64,000 bases of DNA from an uncultured Erythrobacter sp. (GTDB lineage: Bacteria > Pseudomonadota > Alphaproteobacteria > Sphingomonadales > Sphingomonadaceae): NCBI GenBank assembly GCA_947493165.1, contig CANLPY010000002.1:124001-188000 (forward strand), read 5' to 3'. Positions 10,215 through 20,127 of the stretch are shown one piece after another. Each line of letters begins with the position of its first letter. The stretch's first letter is position 1. A model generated the notes under the pieces. It was given only the letters and a program-made list of their open reading frames with translations. It had not been told where the DNA came from and searched no databases. Made by a program: the position numbers and the translations under genes.

Positions 10215-10547
10215 ATGTCTGACATCAATTCACGCATTTCCAGCATTGTCGGCGACAATGACGTCGTCTTGTTCATGAAGGGCACGCCGCTCTTCCCGCA
10301 ATGTGGCTTTTCGAGCCGCGCGGTCGCGATCCTCGATCATTGCGGCGTGGCGTATGAAAGTGTCGACGTGTTGCAGGACATGGAAGTCCGTCAGGGGATT
10401 AAATCATTCTCTGACTGGCCAACCATCCCGCAGCTTTATGTGAAAGGTGAATTCCTTGGCGGCAGCGACATTATGATGGAAATGTTCGAAGCTGGCGAGC
10501 TGCAAACAATTATGGACGAGAAGAAGGTCGCCAAAGCGGAAGGGTAA
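10215..10547 (+). CDS. grxD: Monothiol glutaredoxin, Grx4 family
   Basis: VVLFMKGTPLFPQCGFSSRAVAIL (CGFS) and SDWPTIPQLYVKGEFLGGSDI. Confidence 0.93.
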   Translation: MSDINSRISSIVGDNDVVLFMKGTPLFPQCGFSSRAVAILDHCGVAYESVDVLQDMEVRQGIKSFSDWPTIPQLYVKGEFLGGSDIMMEMFEAGELQTIMDEKKVAKAEG

Positions 10548-10589
10548 TTTCCCCAAACCGCGCCGAGGTGCGCCGATCCCAGATACAAA

Positions 10590-10627
10590 AAACCCGCCTC
10601 GTGAACCAAACGAGGCGGGCTTTTTTA
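10590..10627 (+). terminator. Rho-independent terminator downstream of grxD
   Basis: cccgcctcg ... cgaggcggg stem followed by ttttttat. Confidence 0.85.
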
Positions 10628-10855
10628 TATTCGGGGAGATGGGACTAGAGACCAGAAAAGTCCCACCTCTTTATCGAAGACCACACGGGGTACACAACAC
10701 TATGCACCCCCCGTGCCAAAAATGACTTTTTCCATTATTTCAAGACCTTAGATGGCTTAGACAAATTAACCGTAAGCGCAATTGTAAGGGATACCGACAG
10801 GTCATCCACTTTCCACGCTTGGCAAGCGCCTCTGCACCCGGCATCACGATGCACC

Positions 10856-11638
10856 ATGGCAAACAATCCGACACAATCGCCCGAAGGCATACCCGCCGCC
10901 ACCATCGTCATATTCCGCAATGCACCGGACGGCGGCGCGCCCGAAGTCCTGATGACGGTCCGCTCTCGCACCATGGCGTTCGCAGGCGGTATGGCAGTGT
11001 TCCCCGGTGGCCGGGTTGATCAGGCTGATTTCGATCTCGCGCAGAAGTTTGCCGGGGATCGACCGCTAGACGAGACCGCGCACCAAATTGCCGCGGTGCG
11101 CGAAACATTGGAGGAAACTGGCCTTGCGCTGGGTCTGTCTGGCGACATCACGGGGCAGCGAGCATTAGAGGCACGCGCGTTCCTCGACGAAAAAGGCGCA
11201 CTGGCGCCCGTTTTGGAAGCTTTTGATTGGAAGCTCGACCTTGATCAGATCACGCCATTCGCTCGCTGGTTTCCGAAAAATGAGAACATTCCGCGGGTCT
11301 ATGACACACGGTTCTATCTTGCCAATCTTGGCACTGGCGATGTTGAAGTTGAGGCGGATAATTCAGAGACTACGCGCCTGTTCTGGGTCAGCGCGCAAGG
11401 TGCGCTCGATATGGCCGAAACGGGTGAGATCAAACTGATATTCCCGACCCGCCGAAACCTTGAACGACTTGCGCTCTTCGCCAGCTATGAAGACGCGCGC
11501 GCGCAAGCCGAAGCGATCCCGGTCAAAACCATCATCCCGCAAGTGGATGACAGCAATGATCAGCCGATGCTTCGTATTATGGAAGACGCCGGCTATCCGA
11601 TAACAGCCGAACTGCTTGCGACCGTGCAGCGGGGGTAA
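10856..11638 (+). CDS. NUDIX hydrolase
   Basis: AGGMAVFPGGRVD ... AVRETLEETGLALG Nudix-type motif. Confidence 0.8.
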   Translation: MANNPTQSPEGIPAATIVIFRNAPDGGAPEVLMTVRSRTMAFAGGMAVFPGGRVDQADFDLAQKFAGDRPLDETAHQIAAVRETLEETGLALGLSGDITGQRALEARAFLDEKGALAPVLEAFDWKLDLDQITPFARWFPKNENIPRVYDTRFYLANLGTGDVEVEADNSETTRLFWVSAQGALDMAETGEIKLIFPTRRNLERLALFASYEDARAQAEAIPVKTIIPQVDDSNDQPMLRIMEDAGYPITAELLATVQRG

Positions 11639-11694
11639 GGCGTTTGGCTTGGATTGGCGCGCACTCGCTAAGCCGCGCTAATCAAACGCCTTAC
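11635..11694. repeat. Long inverted repeat between convergent genes
   Basis: GTAAGGCGTTTG ... CAAACGCCTTAC perfect 12-bp arms, with inner GATTGGCGCG/CGCGCTAATC arms. Confidence 0.7.
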
Positions 11695-12041
11695 CGCCGC
11701 GCTAAGCGCCGGTTGTTCTCTTTGAAATTCGCGACACGATAGCCGCGCTCAGCCATTTCCTTGCGATAATCATGGCGCGCATCACGGATTTCCTGACGAT
11801 ATTCCTCATGCGCATCGCGGCGATCTTCTTCATCGGTTGCGCGCCGCAAATCGCTGGCGAGCTCGCGCTTCGCCTCGCTAATATCGGTCTGATAGTCGAT
11901 CCACCATTTGTTGCTGTAATTATTGGGCGAAATTATAGCCTTGTAACCGCGCACGACGATCTCGCGGTCACGGTCATGGGCAGCAGCCGGTGCTGCAATC
12001 AAAGTTCCAGCAAGAGCAAGCGATGCTAAAGTCATACGCAT
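11691..12041 (-). CDS. Secreted/periplasmic basic-acidic hypothetical protein with signal peptide
   Basis: MRMTLASLALAGTLIAAPAAAHDRDRE signal-like N-terminus, charged helical remainder. Confidence 0.6.
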   Translation of the reverse strand: MRMTLASLALAGTLIAAPAAAHDRDREIVVRGYKAIISPNNYSNKWWIDYQTDISEAKRELASDLRRATDEEDRRDAHEEYRQEIRDARHDYRKEMAERGYRVANFKENNRRLARR

Positions 12042-12195
12042 AATGGTAGATCTCCTTTTGAACAACGATGCGAAGAACCTGACAGGCGCCACCTGAACAG
12101 TAGGTTTCAGGAGATGCTGAGGTGCAGCCACAGCGCGCTCAAGCGCTTGGCGTGTGCCTTTTCGGCGGCAAAGCGAGTGAATAAATCGAGAGAAT

Positions 12196-12272
12196 TGGCG
12201 CGCCCGGCAGGACTCGAACCTGCTGCCTCAAGATTAGAAGTCTCGCGCTCTATCCAGATGAGCTACGGGCGC
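12196..12272 (-). tRNA. tRNA-Arg (anticodon TCT)
   Basis: Reverse complement GCGCCCGTAGCTCATCTGGATAGAGCGCGAGACTTCTAATCTTGAGGCAGCAGGTTCGAGTCCTGCCGGGCGCGCCA; 7-bp acceptor stem, anticodon loop CTTCTAA, encoded CCA. Confidence 0.93.
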
Positions 12273-12342
12273 GCATGCGATCATGCACCGCCGCCCAATA
12301 GCGCGCTTTGCGCCGCTGTAAAATCACGTTAGGCACATTGCG

Positions 12343-13182
12343 ATGAATTCTTCGATGGAAAACACCCAAACCCCTCCCCGCGCGACCAGCACACCGCCAC
12401 CCACGTTCCGGTACTATGATCTGGTGATGGCAGCCTTTGTCGCCATTCTGCTGCTGTCCAATGTCATCGGTGCAGCAAAGCTAACGTTTATGGACGTGCC
12501 GTTCTGGCCCGATGGCATGTGGCCCGCTCCTGATGGCGTATTTATCTATGGCGCAGGCATTCTGTTCTTCCCGCTTGGCTATGTCATTGGCGATATTCTG
12601 ACCGAAATTTATGGGTTTGCCCGCGCGCGCCGCGTGATCTGGACTGGGTTTGCGGCGATGATCTTCCTTGCTTTCATGAGCTTTATAGTCGTCGGCCTGC
12701 CAGCATTCGGTGGATGGGAATGCGCGGCCAGCGCGACCCTCCAAATGACTGGCAACGGCACGGCAGCGCCGGGCGATATCTGCCAGCAAACATACGAGTC
12801 CGTTTTCGGCAGCACGTGGCGGATTGTGCTCGCCTCCATCATCGCATTCTGGGCGGGCGAATTCGTCAACTCCTATGTCATGGCCAAGATGAAGGTCTGG
12901 ACTAAGGGCAAGGCGCTATGGACCCGCACCATTGGGTCAACTGTGGTCGGTCAAGGCGTCGACAGCCTCATCTTCTACCCCATCGCGTTTTGGGGCATTT
13001 GGACGAGCGAGGCGGTGATCACTGTGATGATCACAAATTGGCTGCTCAAAGTCACTTGGGAAGCGCTGTTGACGCCTTTGACCTATTTCGTCGTCAACCG
13101 GTTGAAGAAAGCCGAAGGCGTTGACCTATTCGATACGGAAACAAATTTCTCACCCTTTGCCAGCGAGAAGCCGGAGGCCTGA
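12343..13182 (+). CDS. Queuosine precursor transporter (VUT/YhhQ family)
   Basis: LVMAAFVAILLLSNVIGAAKL, FPLGYVIGDILTEIYGFARARRVIW, GEFVNSYVMAKMK, TIGSTVVGQGVDSLIFYPIAF. Confidence 0.88.
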   Translation: MNSSMENTQTPPRATSTPPPTFRYYDLVMAAFVAILLLSNVIGAAKLTFMDVPFWPDGMWPAPDGVFIYGAGILFFPLGYVIGDILTEIYGFARARRVIWTGFAAMIFLAFMSFIVVGLPAFGGWECAASATLQMTGNGTAAPGDICQQTYESVFGSTWRIVLASIIAFWAGEFVNSYVMAKMKVWTKGKALWTRTIGSTVVGQGVDSLIFYPIAFWGIWTSEAVITVMITNWLLKVTWEALLTPLTYFVVNRLKKAEGVDLFDTETNFSPFASEKPEA

Positions 13183-13189
13183 GGTTCCG

Positions 13190-14737
13190 TTATTTGACCG
13201 GTTCTGGTTCCGCTTCCACCGCATGAAGATATTCATCGGCAACGATCTGAACTTCAAATTCAACACCGAGCTGATTTGCCAGCAGCTTCATATCTTTCTC
13301 GGTCGGAATGCCGAACAAGTCCCGGTGACTTTCTGCCAATCGCAAGACTAATCCATCGTCGCTCAACACCAAGCGACTGACCTGCAAAGATCGGCGAGAG
13401 CGGGCTCCAATCCTCCGGGCCACCCTCACCGCGAGCCCCCAAGTAATCGCCTCTTCCAACGCCTTATCACTGGCCAGCGCGGTCAGTTCGTCCGGCATCT
13501 CACAATTGTTGCCATTCGCCATGCTCGCCGCCGCCAGCATTGCGCGCCCTTCCGCATCGATAGCGATCCAACGCTTGTGCAAAGCCCATTCAACCGCGAG
13601 CGGATGGCGCAGGTTCGGCTCAATCTGCATACTTGCGAGAGCCAGCATAGTCGCGGCCAATCGCAAACGTTCAGAACCGTGCCTGCGCGCGGGCGCTGCA
13701 TCAACCGTCCACCCGGCAATGCGCGTTGCAAGTGTCGGCGGAGCGCCGCGCTGCGCAGCGAACACAGCAACCCCGGCCAACAGCGGATCTTGCGCGCGGC
13801 CACTAGGCGGCAAGCCATCATAGAGCAGACCCTCGCGCAAACCCCATGAGGAGAACACCAGCTTTTCCGGCTGGAGTTTTGCCATGATTGATTGCAGCAA
13901 GACGGCTGCATCAGGCAGCTTTTCAGCCCGCATAGAGGAAATCCGGTCGCGCGCTTTCAACGCCTCGACATCCTCATTCGCGAGGCTCTCTGCCAGCTTC
14001 ACCGCGTCCTTAAAAGGCAATTCAAAGCCATGCGGATCGGTTAGCGGATGGCCGCGCTCCTGCATCGCGTAAACAGCCATCGTGCGCCATGTGCCACCAA
14101 CCAGATAAAGCGGCGCATTGATTGGCTTTCCCCACCCGCCCTTCTTGAGTGCCTTTTCCAGCGATTTACGCATATCAGCGGATTTATCGCCGCGATATTC
14201 GGGCAGGCGCAAAGTGCCGAGTGGTAGCGATGTTGCTTCGCCTGTCTCGCCATCAGCAATCGTGATGAGCTCTAGGCTGCCCCCGCCAAGATCAGCGACG
14301 CTGCCCTCTGCCCCCGGAAATGCGCCGAGAACACCATGCGCGCTCAATCGCGCTTCTTCTTCGCCAGAGATGACTTGTGGATCAAGCCCAAGGGCGCGCA
14401 CCGCAGAAACAAAATCTGGGCCGTTTTCCGCATCACGAACCGCAGCTGTTGCGACCGTTTCAACATCTTCGATACCCAGATCATCAAACAGCAAGACGAA
14501 GCGCTTAAGACCGCGCATGGCTACCTCAACAGCTTCGTCCGCCAACCTGCCCGTTTCGGCAATTTCTCGCCCCAGCTGTGCGGTGACTTTCTCATTGAGC
14601 AGAACAGTCGGCGCGCGCATTGACCCGCCATAGACCACCAAGCGCACTGTGTTTGATCCGATGTCGATGATCGCGCGTTCGGCTTTATTACCGGAGAATG
14701 CCCCTTCACGGTCAGCCCGCTTCGCCCGCAATGTCAT
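13190..14737 (-). CDS. ppx: Ppx/GppA phosphatase family protein
   Basis: AIIDIGSNTVRLVVYGG, TAAVRDAENG, VISGEEEARLSAHGVLGA, VADLGGGSLEL. Confidence 0.88.
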   Translation of the reverse strand: MTLRAKRADREGAFSGNKAERAIIDIGSNTVRLVVYGGSMRAPTVLLNEKVTAQLGREIAETGRLADEAVEVAMRGLKRFVLLFDDLGIEDVETVATAAVRDAENGPDFVSAVRALGLDPQVISGEEEARLSAHGVLGAFPGAEGSVADLGGGSLELITIADGETGEATSLPLGTLRLPEYRGDKSADMRKSLEKALKKGGWGKPINAPLYLVGGTWRTMAVYAMQERGHPLTDPHGFELPFKDAVKLAESLANEDVEALKARDRISSMRAEKLPDAAVLLQSIMAKLQPEKLVFSSWGLREGLLYDGLPPSGRAQDPLLAGVAVFAAQRGAPPTLATRIAGWTVDAAPARRHGSERLRLAATMLALASMQIEPNLRHPLAVEWALHKRWIAIDAEGRAMLAAASMANGNNCEMPDELTALASDKALEEAITWGLAVRVARRIGARSRRSLQVSRLVLSDDGLVLRLAESHRDLFGIPTEKDMKLLANQLGVEFEVQIVADEYLHAVEAEPEPVK

Positions 14738-16914
14738 CCAGAGCGGCCCTTGCGCAGCGACAGTTTCGGCACAGCACCCGCCTCCAGCGACCCGCCCCGT
14801 CCTGACAGGGATGGATTGGTCATGAAATACCGGTGGCAGTTAAACGGTTTCGCATCGGTCACGACCCTCTCATAGCTGCCATCACCATTGAGCCACCAGC
14901 TCTGCTCGGTATCGAGCATGTTGGCGAGAAGCACCTGTTGCAACACTTGATCGTGCACGGTTCGATTGGTGATCGGGATCAGCGCTTCAATCCGGCGATC
15001 GAGATTGCGTCCCATCAAGTCCGCTGATGAGATATAGACCATCGCGTTCGCGCTCGGCATCGCTGCGCCGTTAGCAAAGGCATAAATGCGGCTGTGTTCC
15101 AGAAAACGGCCAATGATCGATTTGACGCGGATATTTTCGCTGAGACCGCGAACGCCGGGTTTCAGGCAACAGATACCGCGCACCACCAGCTCAACCTTTA
15201 CGCCCGCAGCGCTGGCGGCATAGAGCCTGTCAATGATCCCTTGATCTGTGATCTGATTGCATTTGAACCAGATCACAGCGGGTTTTCCGGCCTGCGCATT
15301 GGCGATTTCGGTATCAATCCGCTGGCAAATCTTCTCTCTCAAATTGAGCGGCGCGATGGCGATTTCTTCAAGGTCGGACGGTTCAACATAGCCAGTAACG
15401 AAATTGAACATCTTGGTCGCATCCCGGACCAGGCGCGGATCAGCGGTAAAGAAGGATAGATCGGTGTAAATCTTGGCTGTGATCGGGTGGTAATTGCCCG
15501 TTCCGAAGTGACAATATGTGCGAAAACCGTCTTCCTCGCGCCGGACAACCATCGCCACTTTTGCGTGAGTCTTCCAATCGACAAACCCGTAAATCACCTG
15601 AACACCGGCGCGCTCAAGCTTGTTTGCCCACATCAGGTTTTGTTCTTCATCAAATCGGGCCTTCAACTCGACAACTGCAGTGACGGATTTGCCCGCCTCT
15701 GCCGCCGCGATGAGCGCATTGATAACCGCTGATTGCGAACCGGCCCGATAGAGCGTCTGTTTGATGGCGACTACATCAGGATCGGCCGCCGCTTGCCGGA
15801 TGAAATCCACCACCACTTCAAAACTTTCGTAAGGGTGATGAATGATGATGTCTTTTTCGCGGATGGCAGAAAACGCATCGCCATCATGTTCGCGAATACG
15901 CTCTGGATAGCGCGGACTGTAGCTGTCGAATTTGAGATCAGGCCGATCCTCATCGACAATCTCAGCCAGCCCATCAATGCCAATCATCCCATCGGTTTTG
16001 ATCACAGCCGCTTCATGAATGCCCAGTTGCTTAAGCAATATTTGCTCTGCTTGAGGATCGAAATCCTCTTCAATTTCCAGCTGGATCACTTGACCCCGCC
16101 GGCGACGCTGGATCGCAGTGCGGAAGTAGCGCACCAGATCTTCGGCTTCTTCTTCGACCTCAATATCGCTGTCGCGCAGCACCCGGAACAGCCCATCACC
16201 GATGATGGTGAAGCCAGGAAACAACTTTTCCGCATAACGCTGGATCAGACTAGAAATGGAAATGTAGATCGCCTCTTCGCCCGGCACACGAACAAAGCGC
16301 GGTAAAGCGCTGGGGATCAGGATCATCTCAATGATCTGTTCCTGATCAGCATCGCGCCGCAGCGTGAATAGCAGGCCCGTTCCTTCATTGGCGATGAAAG
16401 GAAATGGGTGCGCAGGGTCGAGCGCTTGAGGGGTAATGACCGGCAAGACTTCATCAAGGAAATATGCCTTGAGCCAATCGTGCGCGGCAGGTTTTAACCG
16501 GTGGTCGTCAGCGACGAATATATCCGCTTTGCCCAGCAGATCATGTAGCTCTCGCCAAACGCTTTGCTGCAAATCCGATATGCTCTCAAGCTGTTCGCGA
16601 ATGGCAGTCAATTGCTGCGACGGCGTGCGTCCATCAATGGCTGGACGTGTGATCCCGCGCTGCACTTGACCAACCAAGCCAGCAACTCTGATCATCATGA
16701 ACTCATCGAGGTTACTACCTGAAATAGAGAGAAAACGCAGGCGCTCGAGCAATGGATAGCTTGGGTTGCAAGCCTCAGCCAAAACTCGCTCGTTGAAGCT
16801 GAGCCAGCTCAATTCTCGATTGAAATAGGCATCGCCTTCGCGCGATGATGGCGCGCCATCTGAACCGTGATCAGCAGGCTCCTGATCATTGGCTGAGATT
16901 GGTTGACTGCTCAT
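14734..16914 (-). CDS. ppk1: RNA degradosome polyphosphate kinase
   Basis: YFNRELSWLSFNERVLAEA, IIIHHPYESFEVVVDFIRQAA, IKQTLYRAGSQSAVINALI, HFGTGNYHPITAKIYTD; ATGA overlap with ppx. Confidence 0.94.
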   Translation of the reverse strand: MSSQPISANDQEPADHGSDGAPSSREGDAYFNRELSWLSFNERVLAEACNPSYPLLERLRFLSISGSNLDEFMMIRVAGLVGQVQRGITRPAIDGRTPSQQLTAIREQLESISDLQQSVWRELHDLLGKADIFVADDHRLKPAAHDWLKAYFLDEVLPVITPQALDPAHPFPFIANEGTGLLFTLRRDADQEQIIEMILIPSALPRFVRVPGEEAIYISISSLIQRYAEKLFPGFTIIGDGLFRVLRDSDIEVEEEAEDLVRYFRTAIQRRRRGQVIQLEIEEDFDPQAEQILLKQLGIHEAAVIKTDGMIGIDGLAEIVDEDRPDLKFDSYSPRYPERIREHDGDAFSAIREKDIIIHHPYESFEVVVDFIRQAAADPDVVAIKQTLYRAGSQSAVINALIAAAEAGKSVTAVVELKARFDEEQNLMWANKLERAGVQVIYGFVDWKTHAKVAMVVRREEDGFRTYCHFGTGNYHPITAKIYTDLSFFTADPRLVRDATKMFNFVTGYVEPSDLEEIAIAPLNLREKICQRIDTEIANAQAGKPAVIWFKCNQITDQGIIDRLYAASAAGVKVELVVRGICCLKPGVRGLSENIRVKSIIGRFLEHSRIYAFANGAAMPSANAMVYISSADLMGRNLDRRIEALIPITNRTVHDQVLQQVLLANMLDTEQSWWLNGDGSYERVVTDAKPFNCHRYFMTNPSLSGRGGSLEAGAVPKLSLRKGRSG

Positions 16915-17101
16915 TGTGATTTCACATCCAATCGGTAGTGTAACATGCCCATATGCGGGGCGTGCATCGGGCGCATCGACGCTGCCAATGCCCAATTCGC
17001 AATGCTGCCCTGCCATGGCGTGTAAATCACGTGGGCGCGCTTGTCACATGTTCATCAAGGAAAGATTGGCGCTGTACTGGTGTTGCATAACCCCTCTGAT
17101 G

Positions 17102-18136
17102 TCACACCAACGTGCGGCAATCCGCGATCTGGGTGATGCCGCGCTTGCCATCCGAATCCCGGCCCAATTGCACGATCACATCGATCACGCTGGCAGCATA
17201 GGCGATGGTGTCTGACCGCGTCAGGCCGATGCCTGTCTGCATCACCATCAACGATAATTGCTCAAGCGCGCCAGTCAGGCTGTTGGCGTGGATAGTTGAG
17301 AAACTGCCCGGGTGACCGGTATTGATCGCTCGCAAAAAGGATACGCTTTCCGCGCCGCGCAATTCGCCCAAAACAATACGGTCAGGGCGCAGGCGCAAAG
17401 CAGCTTGCAGCAATTCGTTGGCGGTAACCTTCGCCTCGCCGAGTTCGCCCTTCACGGCGACAAGGCCAACCGAGTTTTCGCCAGGAAATTTGAGCTCTGG
17501 CGTGTCTTCAACCAGAACTACGCGCTCCTGCCGAGGAATCTCACCTAGCATCGCGTTGAGGAATGTCGTTTTACCCGTGCTGGTCCCGCCTGAAATCAGG
17601 ATCGTGCGGCGATGACGAATAGCCTCACGCAGATACGCGATGGGCTCATTCTGCGGGTCAGGCATGGCCACTTCCTGCTCGCCGAGAAGCGGGCCAGTGT
17701 CATAGGCATCAAGCGGCAAGTCTAACCGGCGGTGGCGGCGGATCGCCATGGTCCAATGCTTGCGCGATGCAGGCGGACCGCAAAACTGAATGCGTGCGCC
17801 ATCAGGTAAGGTTGCACCGAGCAGAGGATGCTCGCGGTTGATCCCTTGGTGACTAACGCGCGCGACTTGTTCAGCCAAGCGTTGCACCAAGCGATCATCG
17901 ATATCACTCGTTTCAATCCGCTTCATCCCGGGATCAGAGGCATCCTCAACCCAGATTTCACCGGGTTGATTGACCATAATCTCCGTCACCGTGTCGCGGT
18001 CGAGCCAGCGGCGGAAAGGCGCAAGATACGCATCCAGATACACGCTGCGCTCACCCGTGATCGGCGCTTCGACTGCACCATCAGGCGTTCCGTTCAGCGT
18101 GCCAGCTTGGGCAAGAGGATGGATGTCCGCGCTCAT
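17102..18136 (-). CDS. virB11: P-type DNA transfer ATPase VirB11
   Basis: ILISGGTSTGKTTFLNAMLGEIP Walker A, VVLVEDTPELKFPG, LRLRPDRIVLGELRGAESVSFLRAINTGHPGSFSTIHANS. Confidence 0.92.
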   Translation of the reverse strand: MSADIHPLAQAGTLNGTPDGAVEAPITGERSVYLDAYLAPFRRWLDRDTVTEIMVNQPGEIWVEDASDPGMKRIETSDIDDRLVQRLAEQVARVSHQGINREHPLLGATLPDGARIQFCGPPASRKHWTMAIRRHRRLDLPLDAYDTGPLLGEQEVAMPDPQNEPIAYLREAIRHRRTILISGGTSTGKTTFLNAMLGEIPRQERVVLVEDTPELKFPGENSVGLVAVKGELGEAKVTANELLQAALRLRPDRIVLGELRGAESVSFLRAINTGHPGSFSTIHANSLTGALEQLSLMVMQTGIGLTRSDTIAYAASVIDVIVQLGRDSDGKRGITQIADCRTLV

Positions 18137-18151
18137 GATCGGTAGGCTTAC

Positions 18152-19291
18152 TCAGTTGACCTGGCTAAAATCGAGATCACGGGCGACGAACACGCGTATC
18201 GGCTCACCCATTTTCACCCGGATCGTCGGAGAACGCTGGCCATCAGACTGCACCGCAGCACTTGCTGCCGACTGCGAGCCGCCAGCAACAATCACTCCGC
18301 CAACGCCGCCGGTCGCAATCGCGCCGAGGCCGCCGACGACGGAAAGCAATAAGCCAGAGCCAAACCGGCTAAAGAAATGCGTATCAACATCTCCAGTGAG
18401 GCCGGTTGTTCCGTCAAATCCAACTCCCGGTGAAGCAATGTTGACCGATGCGCCATCAGGTCGGATCAGCCGCGTCCAAATCACATAGGCGCGCTTCTGC
18501 CCTTGCTGCACGCCGGATTGATACTGACCAATCAGACGCGAACTGCGCGGCACGAGGATTTTTGATCCGTCAAAGCTGCGCACGTCTTGGCTTACAACTG
18601 CCCGAACAAAGCCGGGGACATCGGTGTTAATCGCGGTCTCCAAGATCGCCGGAACCAAAGTGCCCTGCGTCACGGTTGTACCGGGATTGGCCATTGCGCG
18701 CGCGCTGGCTGGGGCGCCGCCAACACCGCCTACACGACTGGCAAATTCACCCGCTGGGCCGCCTGCACCACTGGTTGGTGTTGCTGCTGCGGTCGTCGCC
18801 GATGGAATCGCAGCGCCCACTGCTGGTGCCGCATTTGACCCAGCGCTGGCATCAAACACCATTGTCGGGCTGGAATAAGGATTCACCGCAGGGCCAACTA
18901 CACGGTTGGGATTGTTTGAAAAGACCGGTGCTGGCGCTGGATTAATCGGCGCCGTTGCAGGCGCGACTTGAGCAATATTGACCGGCTGTGCTGGGACAGG
19001 CGCGGCCGCTGGAGGCGGGACTTGCGCTGCCTGCTGGCTTGCTTGATCATTCGGAGCAACACGCGCTGCATTCATGCTCCACAGCGTTACCGCGCCTAAG
19101 CCAAAGACAATCGCCACACCCGCGGCAAGGCCCAGCCCATCGGTCTTGGTCTTGCGATCGGTTACGGCGGGAAAGCCATTGCGGCTCGCCAGATCAATGA
19201 TTTCCGCTGATTCTTGTTCGCGCGGATCGCTGCTTTCAGCAGAGCTCGCTTCACCCTTTTTCGGCGGCAGACGCATTGCAAGGCGCATCAC
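18152..19291 (-). CDS. virB10: TrbI/VirB10 family T4SS protein
   Basis: N-terminal cytosolic part with TM and Pro-rich region; GTLVPAILETAINTDVPGFVRAVVSQDVRSFDGSKILVPRSSRLIGQYQSGVQQGQKRAYVIWTRLIRPDG. Confidence 0.92.
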   Translation of the reverse strand: MMRLAMRLPPKKGEASSAESSDPREQESAEIIDLASRNGFPAVTDRKTKTDGLGLAAGVAIVFGLGAVTLWSMNAARVAPNDQASQQAAQVPPPAAAPVPAQPVNIAQVAPATAPINPAPAPVFSNNPNRVVGPAVNPYSSPTMVFDASAGSNAAPAVGAAIPSATTAAATPTSGAGGPAGEFASRVGGVGGAPASARAMANPGTTVTQGTLVPAILETAINTDVPGFVRAVVSQDVRSFDGSKILVPRSSRLIGQYQSGVQQGQKRAYVIWTRLIRPDGASVNIASPGVGFDGTTGLTGDVDTHFFSRFGSGLLLSVVGGLGAIATGGVGGVIVAGGSQSAASAAVQSDGQRSPTIRVKMGEPIRVFVARDLDFSQVN

Positions 19292-20127
19292 TTCATCTCC
19301 GTTTTCGCGACATAGTTCGGGCGGTTTTGTGCATTGGCGCTTGGCTCAACACTGACAGAACGGATCGGGGCCGTGTTGGTCAGCGTGGCTCTGTCTGCAC
19401 CTGAGCGCAGAATGATTTGCGCCGGCACACCTTCGACTACCACCGTATCTCCGCGCACAGTGAAATTAACCGGGCCTTCCTCGCCTTCATGATTGGTAAC
19501 AAGGATCGCGGGAAGCGATGTGCCCTCTGGCCAGGTTAAGAATGTGACATCGCCATTGTCGAATGCGCGCGTTGGCAGCAATTCAGCATCGCCTTCACTC
19601 GCCCACGCATAGTTGAGGCGGGATGGATCAGCGACTGCGAACGGATCATTGGCTGCGGCAAGCTCTACCGAATTGGCGCGCTCGCGCGCTTCGCTTTCTG
19701 CGCGGGCCTGACGCTCTGCCTCTTCGCGCGCTTCGTCCTCAGGATAGGCGAACTGGAGCACATAGAGCGGGCGATTGCGCGGGCTTGCGACGAGATCGAA
19801 CAGATAGGTGCGTTTGTTCGTCACCACGGTCATATTGGTCGATGCATTGGGTGACAATGGTTTTACGAAAAGCAAGTTCGCGCGTTTATTGGGCGTCACT
19901 TGCCATGATTGGCTATCACCAATGGCGACATTCTCAATCGCTTCGTCCTTGCGAAATTTGATCGTCGCTTGAACATTGGTCTTGCCCGAAACACGGACGA
20001 CTTCAGCCTCATCATAGACGACGGTGACTAGGCGCGAATCCTGCGCCATTGCCGGGGCGGTGATAAGCGGGCTGAACGCCAAAGCCAATGCCACCAAGGG
20101 GAACCGGAGTGTCGGCGCGCGGGTCAT
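19288..20127 (-). CDS. virB9: TrbG/VirB9 family T4SS protein
   Basis: Signal peptide, ANLLFVKPLSPNASTNMTVVTNKRTYLFDL, C-terminal domain; ATGA overlap with virB10. Confidence 0.88.
   Translation of the reverse strand: MTRAPTLRFPLVALALAFSPLITAPAMAQDSRLVTVVYDEAEVVRVSGKTNVQATIKFRKDEAIENVAIGDSQSWQVTPNKRANLLFVKPLSPNASTNMTVVTNKRTYLFDLVASPRNRPLYVLQFAYPEDEAREEAERQARAESEARERANSVELAAANDPFAVADPSRLNYAWASEGDAELLPTRAFDNGDVTFLTWPEGTSLPAILVTNHEGEEGPVNFTVRGDTVVVEGVPAQIILRSGADRATLTNTAPIRSVSVEPSANAQNRPNYVAKTEMK

Noticed and set aside
12196-12272. tRNA-Arg as an integration site for a genomic island
   Set aside because: No integrase nearby and no partial tRNA 3'-end duplicate noticed downstream; neighbouring genes are core-like.
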